This document shows, piece by piece, positions 15,283 to 23,296 of a stretch of DNA of 25,983 bases; positions within the stretch are counted from its first letter, which is position 1; each line of letters starts with the position of its first letter. A program made the position numbers and the translations under genes. Origin of the DNA: Thauera sp. (GTDB taxonomy: Bacteria > Pseudomonadota > Gammaproteobacteria > Burkholderiales > Rhodocyclaceae). The stretch lies in contig JAKLLJ010000009.1 in the NCBI GenBank assembly GCA_023150215.1, forward strand, positions 1 to 25,983. The letters are read 5' to 3'. The notes under the pieces are model-generated. The model saw only the letters and a program-made list of their open reading frames with translations. It was not told the DNA's origin and searched no databases.

Positions 15283-16716
15283 TCAGCGTGGGATCAGGAA
15301 AGTGGTCTCTTCCTTGAGCGCCAAAGCCGGGTCGTCCTCAGCCGCGACGTCGAAGAAGATGGTGTTGGCGCCCGGCTTGCCTTCGTCATAGGGCACATGC
15401 ACCCTGACCGTGATCGACTGCGTGGCGGCAGGGGCGACCTCGACACGCTCCGCTCCCTGCAGGCGCAGACCAGGAAGGCCCGACACCGCGAGGCTGAAGG
15501 AGCGCGGCACTTCCGTCATGTTCATGATCTGAAGCTGATAGACGTTCTCAATCAGCTCGCCCTCAATCTCCTGGCCAAGCGTGGAGCGGTCACGCAGGAT
15601 GTCGACCCGCAAGGGGTCGCGCGCAGCGAGCCCCCACACGAAAGCGATGCAGACCAACGCGAGGATGGTGCCGTAGATCAGCGTCCGCGGCCGGAACACG
15701 TGCCCCACGATCTCCTTGGTACCCCACTGCCTCTTCATCGCGTTCTCGGTCGAGTAACGGATCAGGCCGCGCGGGTAGCTCATCTTGTCCATGACCTGAT
15801 CGCAGGCGTCAATGCAGGCGGCACAGCCGATGCATTCGTACTGCAGGCCATCGCGGATGTCGATACCGGTCGGGCACACCTGCACGCAGATGCCGCAATC
15901 GATACAGTCACCCTTGCCCACCGTCTTCGGATCGACGCCCTTCCTGCGCGTGCCACGGGGCTCGCCGCGGGCCTCGTCGTAGGTGATGACGAGCGTATCC
16001 GGATCGAACATCACCGCCTGGAAGCGCGCATAAGGGCACATGTACTTGCACACCTGCTCGCGCAGCACGCCGGCGAAGAGGTAGGTGAAGCCGGCGTAGA
16101 AGAGGATCCAGAAGGTTTCCCAGGGCCCGAAGGTTAGGCCGTTGAAGGAGGCCAGCAACTCATCGAGAGGCGAGAAATAGGCAACGAAGGTAAAACCCGT
16201 CCACAGCGCAACCAGACCCCAGGCCAGGAACTTGCCGCCGCGGCGCAGCGCCTTCGCGGCACTCATCGGCGCGCGATCGAGCTTCTGCCGGCGGACATGA
16301 TCGCCCTCGATCTTCTCCTCGATCCACATGAAGATCTCGGTGTAGACCGTTTGTGGGCAGGCGTAGCCGCACCACAGGCGTCCGGCGATCGCCGTGAAGA
16401 AGAACAGCGCATACGCGGAGATGATCAGCAGGATCGCGAGAAAAAACACGTCCTGCGGCCAGAACACCCATCCGAAAATGTAGAACTTGCGTTCGGTCAG
16501 ATGGAAGAGCACCGCCTGGCGATCATTCCAGCTCAGCCATGGCAGGCCATAGTAGAGAATCTGAGTAATCCACACCAGTGCCCAGCGCCACTTGGCGAAC
16601 AGTCCGGTGACTGCGCGCACATAGAGCTTCTTGCGTGAGGCGTAGAGCGTGTCCAGTGCGGACTCGGGGTTTTTTGGGTTCGCCGCCTTCTGCGGCTTGG
16701 GGGAAGTGCTGTTCAT
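15283..16716 (-). CDS. ccoG: cbb3 oxidase accessory protein CcoG (FixG/RdxA), polyferredoxin
   Basis: 477-residue inner-membrane polyferredoxin of the FixG/RdxA family, described as reducing copper for cbb3 assembly. Several membrane segments lie in the first 220 residues, including the CGYACPQTVYTEIFMW region and CKYMCPYARFQ. Two ferredoxin-type clusters follow: CIDCGICVQVCPTGID and CIGCAACIDACDQVM. A further membrane segment and a C-terminal Ig-like domain (FixG_C) complete the family layout. The upstream GGTGACAAGG provides the ribosome site. It is separated from ccoP by 104 nt containing a hairpin. Confidence 0.96.
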   Translation of the reverse strand: MNSTSPKPQKAANPKNPESALDTLYASRKKLYVRAVTGLFAKWRWALVWITQILYYGLPWLSWNDRQAVLFHLTERKFYIFGWVFWPQDVFFLAILLIISAYALFFFTAIAGRLWCGYACPQTVYTEIFMWIEEKIEGDHVRRQKLDRAPMSAAKALRRGGKFLAWGLVALWTGFTFVAYFSPLDELLASFNGLTFGPWETFWILFYAGFTYLFAGVLREQVCKYMCPYARFQAVMFDPDTLVITYDEARGEPRGTRRKGVDPKTVGKGDCIDCGICVQVCPTGIDIRDGLQYECIGCAACIDACDQVMDKMSYPRGLIRYSTENAMKRQWGTKEIVGHVFRPRTLIYGTILALVCIAFVWGLAARDPLRVDILRDRSTLGQEIEGELIENVYQLQIMNMTEVPRSFSLAVSGLPGLRLQGAERVEVAPAATQSITVRVHVPYDEGKPGANTIFFDVAAEDDPALALKEETTFLIPR

Positions 16717-16759
16717 GGCCTTGTCACCAATGAATTCTTGTTCTTGTTGTTATCTAGAA

Positions 16760-16786
16760 CCCCGGGAGGGCCCCTTCCTCCCGGGG
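16760..16786 (-). terminator. Hairpin between ccoP and ccoG
   Basis: CCCCGGGAGG (16760-16769) and CCTCCCGGGG (16777-16786) form a perfect 10-bp stem with a 7-nt loop. On the minus strand TTCTAG follows, not a proper T-run. It probably lowers rather than ends transcription into ccoGH, or protects the ccoNOQP message. Confidence 0.55.
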
Positions 16787-16820
16787 ATGCGAAGCATGCT
16801 TCGGCTGCTGCAGTTGCTGC

Positions 16821-17711
16821 TTACTTCTTGCTCAGGCTCAGCACGTAGGCGGTGAGCAGATGAACCTTGTCTTCGCCGAGGAAGTCGCCGAAGGCCGGCA
16901 TCTTGTTGTTGCGACCAAGGGTGATGGTCTCGACGATCACCGACTCGGACGAACCATACAGCCAGCGGTTATCGGTCAGATTGGGGGCGCCGAGCATCGG
17001 GTTGCCCTTGGCGTCGGCACCGTGGCAGGCGACGCAGTTGGCCTCGAAGCCTTCCTTGCCGCGCTGCGCGCGCACCGAGTCGTGGGCCAGACCATTGAGC
17101 GAGCGCACGTAGTTGGCGACATCCTTGACCCCATCGGCACCGAGTGCCGGCCCGAACGGCGGCATCACCCCGTTGCGACCATTGGTGATGGTTTCGGTGA
17201 TGTTCTCCGGCGCCCCGCCCCACAGCCATTCACTGTCGGTGAGGTTCGGGAAGCTCTTGGCGCCCTGGGCGGCCGAGCCGTGACACTGCGCGCAGTAGGT
17301 GAGGAACATGCGGTTGCCCATCGCCACGGCCTCCGGGTCGGCGGCAACAGCATGCACATCCATCGCACGATACTTGGCAAACACCGGGCCGAAACGCTCC
17401 TGCGCGGCCTGCATCTCCGCGTTGTACTGTGCCCACTGACCGCGACTTTGGTTGCTGTTACCAAAACCCGGATAGATCGCCAGATACACCACTGCGAACA
17501 CGATGGTGATCCAGAACAGGTACATCCACCAGCGCGGCAGCGGGTTGTTGTACTCGGCGAGCGTCTCGTCCCACACGTGTCCGTGCAGCTCGATCGGCCC
17601 TTTCTCGCGCTTGGTCATGTTCGACACCAGCACGAACACACAGAACAGGATGGAGAGGGCCACGAGGACCATCACATACATGTTCCAGAAACCGCTGATA
17701 AAGTCAGCCAT
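16821..17711 (-). CDS. ccoP: cbb3 cytochrome c oxidase subunit III (CcoP, dihaem cytochrome c)
   Basis: 296-residue membrane-anchored dihaem cytochrome c that passes electrons to CcoO/CcoN. There are two N-terminal membrane segments (about 9-31 and 60-80) with the NNPLPRWWMYLFW stretch between them, a CcoP hallmark. Haem attachment motifs are CAQCH at 140-144 and CVACH at 226-230, each followed by a distal Met region (GVMPPFG, KMPAFG). The start ATG overlaps the ccoQ end by 8 nt and is the last A of a run of nine A residues, with GAGGG upstream as ribosome site. Confidence 0.97.
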   Translation of the reverse strand: MADFISGFWNMYVMVLVALSILFCVFVLVSNMTKREKGPIELHGHVWDETLAEYNNPLPRWWMYLFWITIVFAVVYLAIYPGFGNSNQSRGQWAQYNAEMQAAQERFGPVFAKYRAMDVHAVAADPEAVAMGNRMFLTYCAQCHGSAAQGAKSFPNLTDSEWLWGGAPENITETITNGRNGVMPPFGPALGADGVKDVANYVRSLNGLAHDSVRAQRGKEGFEANCVACHGADAKGNPMLGAPNLTDNRWLYGSSESVIVETITLGRNNKMPAFGDFLGEDKVHLLTAYVLSLSKK

Positions 17712-17892
17712 TTTTTTTTCCCTCTTGGTCTTGCCGGCCGCGCGGGGCCGGCAGGTCGTCGTCGCTCAGGGGCAGACGCGCCGCCTCATCGAAACCGGCC
17801 TTTGCGTGCTTGCTGTAAGCCCAGGCACAGATGCCCAGGAAACACAGCAGCCCCAGCACGGTGATCAGGCTGCGGAAGTCGTTGATATCCAC
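17704..17892 (-). CDS. ccoQ: cbb3 oxidase subunit IV (CcoQ)
   Basis: 62-residue single-span membrane protein (hydrophobic residues 9-26) that stabilises the cbb3 complex. The sequence MDINDFRSLITVLGLLCFLG, then WAYSKHAKAGFDEAA, is typical of CcoQ. The start is GTG (17890-17892) with AAGGAAG about 10 nt upstream, 15 nt after the ccoO stop. The last codons are read through an A9 tract, and the stop lies inside the ccoP start region. Confidence 0.93.
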   Translation of the reverse strand: MDINDFRSLITVLGLLCFLGICAWAYSKHAKAGFDEAARLPLSDDDLPAPRGRQDQEGKKNG

Positions 17893-17907
17893 GGCGCGCT
17901 CGCTTCC

Positions 17908-18543
17908 TTATCTGAAGTTCGAAATGGCTGTGCCCAGACCCTGCAGGTAGGCCACGACAGCGTCGAGCTCGGTCTTGCCCGCAAGCGCAGCCGGCGCGGC
18001 AGCGATGTCTTCATCGCTGTACTTGTGCAGGCCGACCTTGTTCAGCGCGCGCATCTTGTCCTGGATGTCGTCGGCCTTGACCGGACGATCGAGCCAGGGG
18101 AACGCGGGCATGTTCGACTCCGGAACGACATCACGCGGGTTGAGCAGATGCACACGCTGCCACTCGTCGGTGTAGCGACCGCCGACGCGGGCGAGATCAG
18201 GCCCCGTGCGCTTCGACCCCCACTGGAACGGATGGTCGTAGATGTACTCGCCTGCGACCGAGTAGTGGCCGTAGCGCTCGGTCTCGGCGCGGAACGGACG
18301 GATCATCTGCGAGTGGCAGTTGTAGCAGCCTTCGCGGACGTAGATGTCGCGCCCCACGAGACGGACCGGATCGTACGGCTTGACGTCGAGCGCATTGCCC
18401 TTGTGGTCGATCGCGGTGGTGGTCGAGTGCTGGAAGAACAGCGGCACGATCTCCACCAGACCACCCACGCTGACGGTCATCAGCGTGAGCACGATCATCA
18501 GGAAAACGTTGCGTTCGATCTTTTCGTGTTTCGATTGAGCCAT
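17908..18543 (-). CDS. ccoO: cbb3 cytochrome c oxidase subunit II (CcoO, monohaem cytochrome c)
   Basis: 211-residue membrane-anchored monohaem cytochrome c. One N-terminal membrane segment (about 12-34, VSVGGLVEIVPLFF) is followed by the haem motif CYNCH at 73-77 in REGCYNCHSQMIRP, the family signature. The distal Met region is ESNMPAFPWL. ATG 18541-18543 is chosen over an in-frame TTG 15 nt upstream because GGAG then falls at a proper ribosome-site distance. It follows ccoN by 15 nt. Confidence 0.97.
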   Translation of the reverse strand: MAQSKHEKIERNVFLMIVLTLMTVSVGGLVEIVPLFFQHSTTTAIDHKGNALDVKPYDPVRLVGRDIYVREGCYNCHSQMIRPFRAETERYGHYSVAGEYIYDHPFQWGSKRTGPDLARVGGRYTDEWQRVHLLNPRDVVPESNMPAFPWLDRPVKADDIQDKMRALNKVGLHKYSDEDIAAAPAALAGKTELDAVVAYLQGLGTAISNFR

Positions 18544-18558
18544 GTTCTTGTTCTCCAA

Positions 18559-19989
18559 TCAGGCGTGGGCAGCCGCAGGCGCGAGCACCGGGGCGTCGTA
18601 AGCCTTCTGGCCGGCGATGGTTTTCATCATGTTGTAGAACATGATGAACATGCCGGAGAGGAACAGCGCACCGCCGATGAAGCGGATCGTCCAGAACGGA
18701 TAACTGGCCTTGACGCTCTCGACGAAGGAGTAGGTCAGGGTGCCGTCCGGGTTGGTGGCGCGCCACATCAGGCCCTGCATCACGCCGGAGATCCACATCG
18801 AGGCGATGTACAGCACGATGCCGATGGTCGCGATCCAGAAGTGGGCGTTGATCAGCTTGACGCTGTACATCTCGCTCTTGCCGTACAGGCGCGGCAGCAG
18901 GAAATACACCGAACCGATCGAGATCATCGCCACCCAGCCGAGCGCGCCGGAGTGCACATGGCCGACCGTCCAGTCGGTGTAGTGCGACAGCGCGTTGACC
19001 GTCTTGATCGACATCATCGGGCCTTCGAAGGTCGACATGCCGTAGAAGGACAGCGAGGTGATGAGGAACTTCAGGATCGGGTCGGTACGCAGCTTGTGCC
19101 AGGCGCCCGACAGGGTCAGCACGCCGTTGATCATGCCGCCCCACGACGGTGCCAGCAGGATCAGCGAGAACACCATGCCGACGGACTGGGTCCAGTCGGG
19201 CAGCGCGGTGTAGTGCAGGTGGTGGGGACCCGCCCACATGTAGGTGAAGATCAGCGCCCAGAAGTGCACCACCGACAGGCGGTAGGAGTAGACCGGACGA
19301 TCGGCCTGCTTGGGCACGAAGTAGTACATCATGCCGAGGAAGCCCGCGGTCAGGAAGAAGCCCACCGCGTTGTGCCCGTACCACCACTGAATCATGGCGT
19401 CCTGCACACCGGCATAGGCCGAGTAGGACTTCATGCTGGTGAGCGAGACCGGGATCGCGGCGCTGTTGACGATGTGCAGCAGCGCGACGGTAAGGATGAA
19501 GCCGCCGAAGAACCAGTTCGCGACGTAAATGTGCGAAACCTTGCGCTTGGCGATGGTGCCGAAGAACACGATGGCGTAGGACACCCAGACGATCGCGATC
19601 AGGATGTCGATCGGCCACTCGAGTTCGGCGTATTCCTTGGAAGAGGTGTAGCCGAGTGGCAGCGTGATCGCGGCGAGCACGATGACCAGTTGCCAGCCCC
19701 AGAACGTGAAGGCGGCCAGACCGGGCGCAAACAGGCGCGTGTGACACGTGCGCTGAACCACGTAGTAGGACGTCGCGAACAGTGCACAGCCACCGAACGC
19801 GAAGATGACCGCATTGGTATGCAGCGGACGGAGCCTGCCGAAATGCAGGAATTCGTGCACGTTCAGTTGGGGCCACACGAGCTGTGCTGCGGCAATCACG
19901 CCGACCAGCATGCCCACGATGCCCCACACCACCGTCATGATGGAGAACTGGCGCACGACTTTATAGTTATAAGTCGCTTGCGATTGCAT
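18559..19989 (-). CDS. ccoN: cbb3 cytochrome c oxidase subunit I (CcoN, catalytic)
   Basis: 476-residue catalytic subunit of the high-affinity cbb3 oxidase, with 12 expected membrane helices, low-spin haem b and the haem b3/CuB centre. Ligand regions visible: HTNAVIFAFGG for a haem histidine, WWYGHNAVGFFLTAGF with the CuB histidine and the MMYYFVPK segment carrying the cross-linked Tyr, GPHHLHYTALPDW with the CuB histidine pair, and TDWTVGHVHSGALGW with the haem histidines. The ATG at 19987-19989 has AGGTGA at a good distance; the longer open frame is non-coding leader. An FNR promoter lies about 65-113 nt upstream. Confidence 0.98.
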   Translation of the reverse strand: MQSQATYNYKVVRQFSIMTVVWGIVGMLVGVIAAAQLVWPQLNVHEFLHFGRLRPLHTNAVIFAFGGCALFATSYYVVQRTCHTRLFAPGLAAFTFWGWQLVIVLAAITLPLGYTSSKEYAELEWPIDILIAIVWVSYAIVFFGTIAKRKVSHIYVANWFFGGFILTVALLHIVNSAAIPVSLTSMKSYSAYAGVQDAMIQWWYGHNAVGFFLTAGFLGMMYYFVPKQADRPVYSYRLSVVHFWALIFTYMWAGPHHLHYTALPDWTQSVGMVFSLILLAPSWGGMINGVLTLSGAWHKLRTDPILKFLITSLSFYGMSTFEGPMMSIKTVNALSHYTDWTVGHVHSGALGWVAMISIGSVYFLLPRLYGKSEMYSVKLINAHFWIATIGIVLYIASMWISGVMQGLMWRATNPDGTLTYSFVESVKASYPFWTIRFIGGALFLSGMFIMFYNMMKTIAGQKAYDAPVLAPAAAHA

Positions 19990-20061
19990 CTGGATCACCT
20001 CTTTGTTTTGAAAACCCCTGCTTGCGTCGCGCCGCAAAATCACGCGCGGCAACCCCGGGCG

Positions 20062-20102
20062 AGAATACGCCACGACTACGTACGCAATTTGACACAAGTC
20101 AA
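20062..20102 (-). promoter_or_regulatory. FNR-dependent promoter of ccoNOQP
   Basis: TTGAC-ACAA-GTCAA at 20089-20102 is a perfect FNR-type dyad. On the minus strand a TATTCT -10 at 20062-20067 follows after 21 nt, placing the transcript start near 20055 and the box centre about 41 nt upstream, the class II arrangement. The leader is about 66 nt. Confidence 0.88.
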
Positions 20103-20259
20103 TATTGTATTGCAGCCGGAAGGCCCACGGAAGGGAAAATTGGAGCAAGTCCAGAAACGCCCGCAAACACCCACCACGACAGGCCTTCGCAAGCAGCGAG
20201 GGCGCCGACGGCCGGTGTTGCAGGGGAAATCGGGGCACGCCTCGGCATATGCAAGACGC

Positions 20260-20287
20260 AAAAAAAAGGGTGCGTCTGCACGCACCC
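20260..20287 (-). terminator. Strong intrinsic terminator of the candidate sRNA / ccoIS transcript
   Basis: GGGTGCGT and ACGCACCC form a perfect 8-bp stem closing a GCAG tetraloop (20268-20287), immediately followed on the minus strand by eight T residues (20260-20267). This is the clearest intrinsic terminator in the window. Confidence 0.92.
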
Positions 20288-20355
20288 CCAACCCCAACAG
20301 AGAGACAAAAAACTGCGAAACGCCCGGCCTTAAAATGCCCGGTCGATTGCGATGT
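20260..20355 (-). ncRNA. Candidate FNR-controlled small RNA, about 96 nt
   Basis: On the minus strand a perfect FNR box (20387-20400) is followed after 21 nt by CAAAAT (20360-20365), exactly the spacing seen at ccoN. The predicted RNA runs from about 20355 to the T8 tract at 20260-20267. It has no protein-like frame. Its body carries a T6 stretch, then a CU-rich segment (GTCTCTCTG, minus strand, plus coordinates near 20298-20306) and a G-rich segment that could pair with targets, and ends in a strong intrinsic terminator. E. coli FnrS and P. aeruginosa PhrS are known FNR/ANR-dependent sRNAs; I see no clear sequence match to either. It could instead be only the 3' untranslated end of the ccoIS message. 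Confidence 0.6.
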
Positions 20356-20359
20356 CGCG

Positions 20360-20400
20360 ATTTTGCGCCGATACCGCGAGCGGACGTTGACCTAGGTCAA
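20360..20400 (-). promoter_or_regulatory. FNR box and -10 overlapping the ccoS stop codon
   Basis: TTGAC-CTAG-GTCAA at 20387-20400 is a perfect FNR-type dyad; the TGA stop of ccoS lies within its first half-site. CAAAAT at 20360-20365 matches the -10 consensus at 4 of 6 positions, 21 nt from the box. No -10-like sequence is found at the equivalent place on the plus strand, so the promoter should fire towards ccoN. Confidence 0.75.
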
Positions 20401-20645
20401 CGAGACGATGATTCCCGGCTTCCACTCGCTGCCGTGGCAGCGCGCGCCCCTGCTGCAGGCGTCTCCGCCGCACCTCCGTCAAGGGGCGGCGGCGCGGGCA
20501 GTTCGTCGCGGTCATCGAGCAAGAGTCGATAGGCAGGCCCCTCCAGGTCGTCGTATTGCCCGCTGCGCAGCGACCACCAGAACAACAGCCCGATCACAAA
20601 CACCAGCACGACCGACAGCGGAATCAGCAAATACAGGCTTTCCAT
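20397..20645 (-). CDS. ccoS: cbb3 oxidase maturation protein CcoS
   Basis: 82-residue small membrane protein required for cofactor insertion into cbb3 oxidase. It starts MESLYLLIPLSVVLVFVIG and continues FWWSLRSGQYDDLEGPAYR, the invariant CcoS signature after the single membrane span. The tail after about residue 45 is Ala/Pro-rich and longer than in many CcoS proteins. It starts 18 nt after the ccoI stop with GGAGG upstream. Its TGA stop is part of an FNR box. Confidence 0.93.
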   Translation of the reverse strand: MESLYLLIPLSVVLVFVIGLLFWWSLRSGQYDDLEGPAYRLLLDDRDELPAPPPLDGGAAETPAAGARAATAASGSRESSSR

Positions 20646-20663
20646 CCAGGCCTCCGTGGGCGA

Positions 20664-23156
20664 TCAGGTGCTGCGCGCGACGCGCTGCAGCCGCATTGCA
20701 TTGACGACAACCAGCAGCGAACTCGCTGCCATGCCGATGCCGGCCATCCAGGGCGTGACCAGCCCAGCCATCGCCAGCGGCACCGACGTGATGTTGTAGG
20801 CGAACGACCACCACAGGTTCTGCCGGATGATGCGCAGCGTTCGGCGCGCCAGCGCGATACCGTCGACGAGGCTCGCGAAACGCTCGTTGAGCAACACGAT
20901 GTCGGCTTGGTTGCGCGCCAGGTCGGTGCCGCCACCCATCGCCACCGAGACATGTGCCTGCGCCAGCACCGGCGCGTCGTTCACCCCGTCACCGATCATC
21001 GCCACGACCGCCTTGCCGCCCGCCTGCATGGCCACGATCGCCTGCTGCTTGTCCTGCGGACCGAGGCCGCCACGCGCATCTTCGATGCCGATCGCGGCGG
21101 CAACACCATCGACCACCGGCTGCGCATCGCCCGACAACAGGCTCAGTGCCGCACCATCCCTGGCAAGGCGACCGGTGATCAGGGGCGCATCCGCGCGCAG
21201 GCTGTCCGCGAGACGAAACAGGCCGAGCCAGCCTGCACGCCCGGCGAGCCCGATCACCGTGCCACCACCGGCGTTGAATGCCGCCACCTCGGCCGGCGGC
21301 ACCACGCCGGCCTCGCGGCCCACCCATTCCGGGCGGCCAATCCACAGCGCCTCGCCATCGACGACACCGTGCATGCCTTGCCCGGTCTCGGCGCTCAGAC
21401 CCGAGACCTCGGGCAGCACGACAGCACCGACCGCTGCGCGCAGGCCGGCCGCCACCGGATGGGCGGAGCCCTGCTCGATCGCCGCAGCCAGCACGCCCAG
21501 GCGATCGGCATCCAGCGTCCCAAGGGGCATCACCTCCTGCAGCTGCATGCGGCCAACGGTCAGCGTGCCGGTCTTGTCGAAAACGAAGTGATCCGCACGC
21601 GCCAATGTCTCGATCGCATGGCCGCGGGTCACCAGCACCCCCATGCGCGCCAGCGTATCGGTCGCCACGGTCAGCGCAGTCGGCGTCGCCAGCGACAGCG
21701 CACACGGGCAGGCAACCACCAGCACCGACACGAACACCCACAGCGCGCGCGCGGAATCGACCAGATACCAGGCGATGCCGGTCACCGCCGCCAGCACCAG
21801 CAAGGTGACGATGAACCACGCTGCCACCCGGTCCGACAGCGAGGCGATGCGCGGCTTTTCGGTCGCCGCGCGCTCCATCAGGCGACGGATCGCCGCCAGG
21901 CGGGTGGCGTCACCCACCTGCTCGACACGCAACAGCAGCGGCGAAGAGACATTGATGCTGCCGCCGGTCACATGCTCGCCGACCGTCTTCGGCACCGGCA
22001 TGCTCTCCCCGGTGAGCAGGGCCTCGTTGGCCTCGCTGCGCCCCTCGACGACCACGCCATCGACGGGAATCACCTCACCCGGGCGCACCCTCAGCACGTC
22101 GCCCGGCACCAGCTGTGAGGTCGGCACGCGCTCGCCGACCGACTGCTGCGGCCAGCGCGCGAGACGCTCGGCGAACGAGGGCAGAGCCTTGCCGAGCTCC
22201 TCGACCCCACGCACTGCCTTCTGGCGCGCGATCATCTCGAGGTAGCGACCGCCGAGCAGGAAGAACACGAACATCGTCACCGAGTCGTAATACACCTCGG
22301 GACCGTCGGTCAGCGTCGCCCACAGGCTGGCGGCGAAGGCACTGCCGACGCCGAGCGCCACCGGCACGTCCATCCCCAGCCTGCGCAGGCGCACATCGCG
22401 CCAGGCGCGCTGGAAGAACGGCGCCGCCGAATACAGCACCACCGGCAGAGTCAGCAACAAACTCGCCCAGCGCAGCAACTGCTCGATGTCCCAGGTCATG
22501 TCACCCTCGCCGGCGACGTAGACGGGGAAGGCGTACATCATCACCTGCATCATGCCGAAGCCGGCGACGAACACTCGCCACAGCATCGAGCGCCGCTCGC
22601 GCTGGGCAACCTGCTCGGAGCGCTCGGCATCGTAAGGATACGCTCGGTAACCGATCGCCTGGATGGCGGAGAGGATGTCGGAGAGCCTTATGTGGCGCTC
22701 ATCCCAGCGCACACGGGCACGACGGGTGGCGTAGTTGATCTGGATCGCCGACACGCCAGGCAGGCGGGCGACGTGGTTCTCGTTGAGCCAAACGCAGGCG
22801 GCGCAGGTGATGCCTTCGAGGATCAGCGCGGCCTCGCGTTCATGCTCGCCCACTGGCTGCACGAAGCTCTTCTGGAAGTCGGGGTGATCGAACAGGCCGA
22901 GCTCCCGCAACTCGACCGGCATCGCCTCGCGCCGCGTCTCGGGCATCGCGTCGCGGTGACGGTAGTAATCGATCAGGCCGCTATCGACGATGGACTGCGC
23001 CACCGCCTCGCAGCCGACGCAGCACATGCGCCGGTCGCGACCGTCGATGCGCACGAAATGCCGCGTCGCGGGCGGGACCGGCAAGCCGCAGTGGTAGCAG
23101 TCGGCATCGGTATCTGCGGCGGCGGCCGCGGGAACAGGCTGTTCGGCTGAAGTCAT
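20664..23156 (-). CDS. ccoI: Copper-translocating P1B-type ATPase for cbb3 assembly (CcoI/FixI)
   Basis: 830-residue heavy-metal P-type ATPase. An N-terminal Cys-rich segment (CYHCG, then MCCVGCEAVAQ, residues 20-54) is typical of CcoI/FixI, followed by an HMA domain with GITCAAC at 115-121. Core motifs: TGES, the membrane CPC in VVACPCALSLATPTAL, the phosphorylated DKTGTLT, SAHPVA and GDGVNDAPVLAQA. It exports Cu(I) across the membrane to supply the CuB centre of CcoN. The ATG at 23154-23156 is chosen; an upstream GTG at 23192 lies in a hairpin and neither has a good ribosome site. It forms an operon with ccoS and lies upstream of ccoNOQP rather than in the common ccoGHIS order. Confidence 0.95.
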   Translation of the reverse strand: MTSAEQPVPAAAAADTDADCYHCGLPVPPATRHFVRIDGRDRRMCCVGCEAVAQSIVDSGLIDYYRHRDAMPETRREAMPVELRELGLFDHPDFQKSFVQPVGEHEREAALILEGITCAACVWLNENHVARLPGVSAIQINYATRRARVRWDERHIRLSDILSAIQAIGYRAYPYDAERSEQVAQRERRSMLWRVFVAGFGMMQVMMYAFPVYVAGEGDMTWDIEQLLRWASLLLTLPVVLYSAAPFFQRAWRDVRLRRLGMDVPVALGVGSAFAASLWATLTDGPEVYYDSVTMFVFFLLGGRYLEMIARQKAVRGVEELGKALPSFAERLARWPQQSVGERVPTSQLVPGDVLRVRPGEVIPVDGVVVEGRSEANEALLTGESMPVPKTVGEHVTGGSINVSSPLLLRVEQVGDATRLAAIRRLMERAATEKPRIASLSDRVAAWFIVTLLVLAAVTGIAWYLVDSARALWVFVSVLVVACPCALSLATPTALTVATDTLARMGVLVTRGHAIETLARADHFVFDKTGTLTVGRMQLQEVMPLGTLDADRLGVLAAAIEQGSAHPVAAGLRAAVGAVVLPEVSGLSAETGQGMHGVVDGEALWIGRPEWVGREAGVVPPAEVAAFNAGGGTVIGLAGRAGWLGLFRLADSLRADAPLITGRLARDGAALSLLSGDAQPVVDGVAAAIGIEDARGGLGPQDKQQAIVAMQAGGKAVVAMIGDGVNDAPVLAQAHVSVAMGGGTDLARNQADIVLLNERFASLVDGIALARRTLRIIRQNLWWSFAYNITSVPLAMAGLVTPWMAGIGMAASSLLVVVNAMRLQRVARST

Positions 23157-23171
23157 CGGCGCCAAGCGAAA

Positions 23172-23199
23172 CCGCCCCGCACGCAGGCGCACGGGGCGG
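23172..23199 (-). other. Hairpin just upstream of ccoI
   Basis: CCGCCCCG and CGGGGCGG form a perfect 8-bp stem with a 12-nt loop, 16 nt ahead of the ccoI ATG. On the minus strand it is preceded by TTTTTT and followed only by TTT. It may end the upstream dehydrogenase transcript weakly or affect ccoI translation. Confidence 0.45.
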
Positions 23200-23296
23200 A
23201 AAAAATTGGAACCGGTTTAATAGCACAATTCGTCCGCGCGGGCTATTGCACCGCAGCATCGACTGCGCCCGATCGCCGCCGCACCGATGCAACGCC

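Noticed and set aside
17503..20532. Open frame of about 1000 codons on the plus strand opposite ccoP, ccoQ, ccoO and ccoN
   Set aside because: It mirrors well-recognised cbb3 genes. Its translation is rich in His, Arg, Asp and Gln without any domain, as usual for antisense frames in GC-rich DNA.
20556..22118. Plus-strand open frame of 520 codons opposite ccoI
   Set aside because: Composition bias only; the minus strand carries CPC, DKTGTLT and GDGVNDAP in order.
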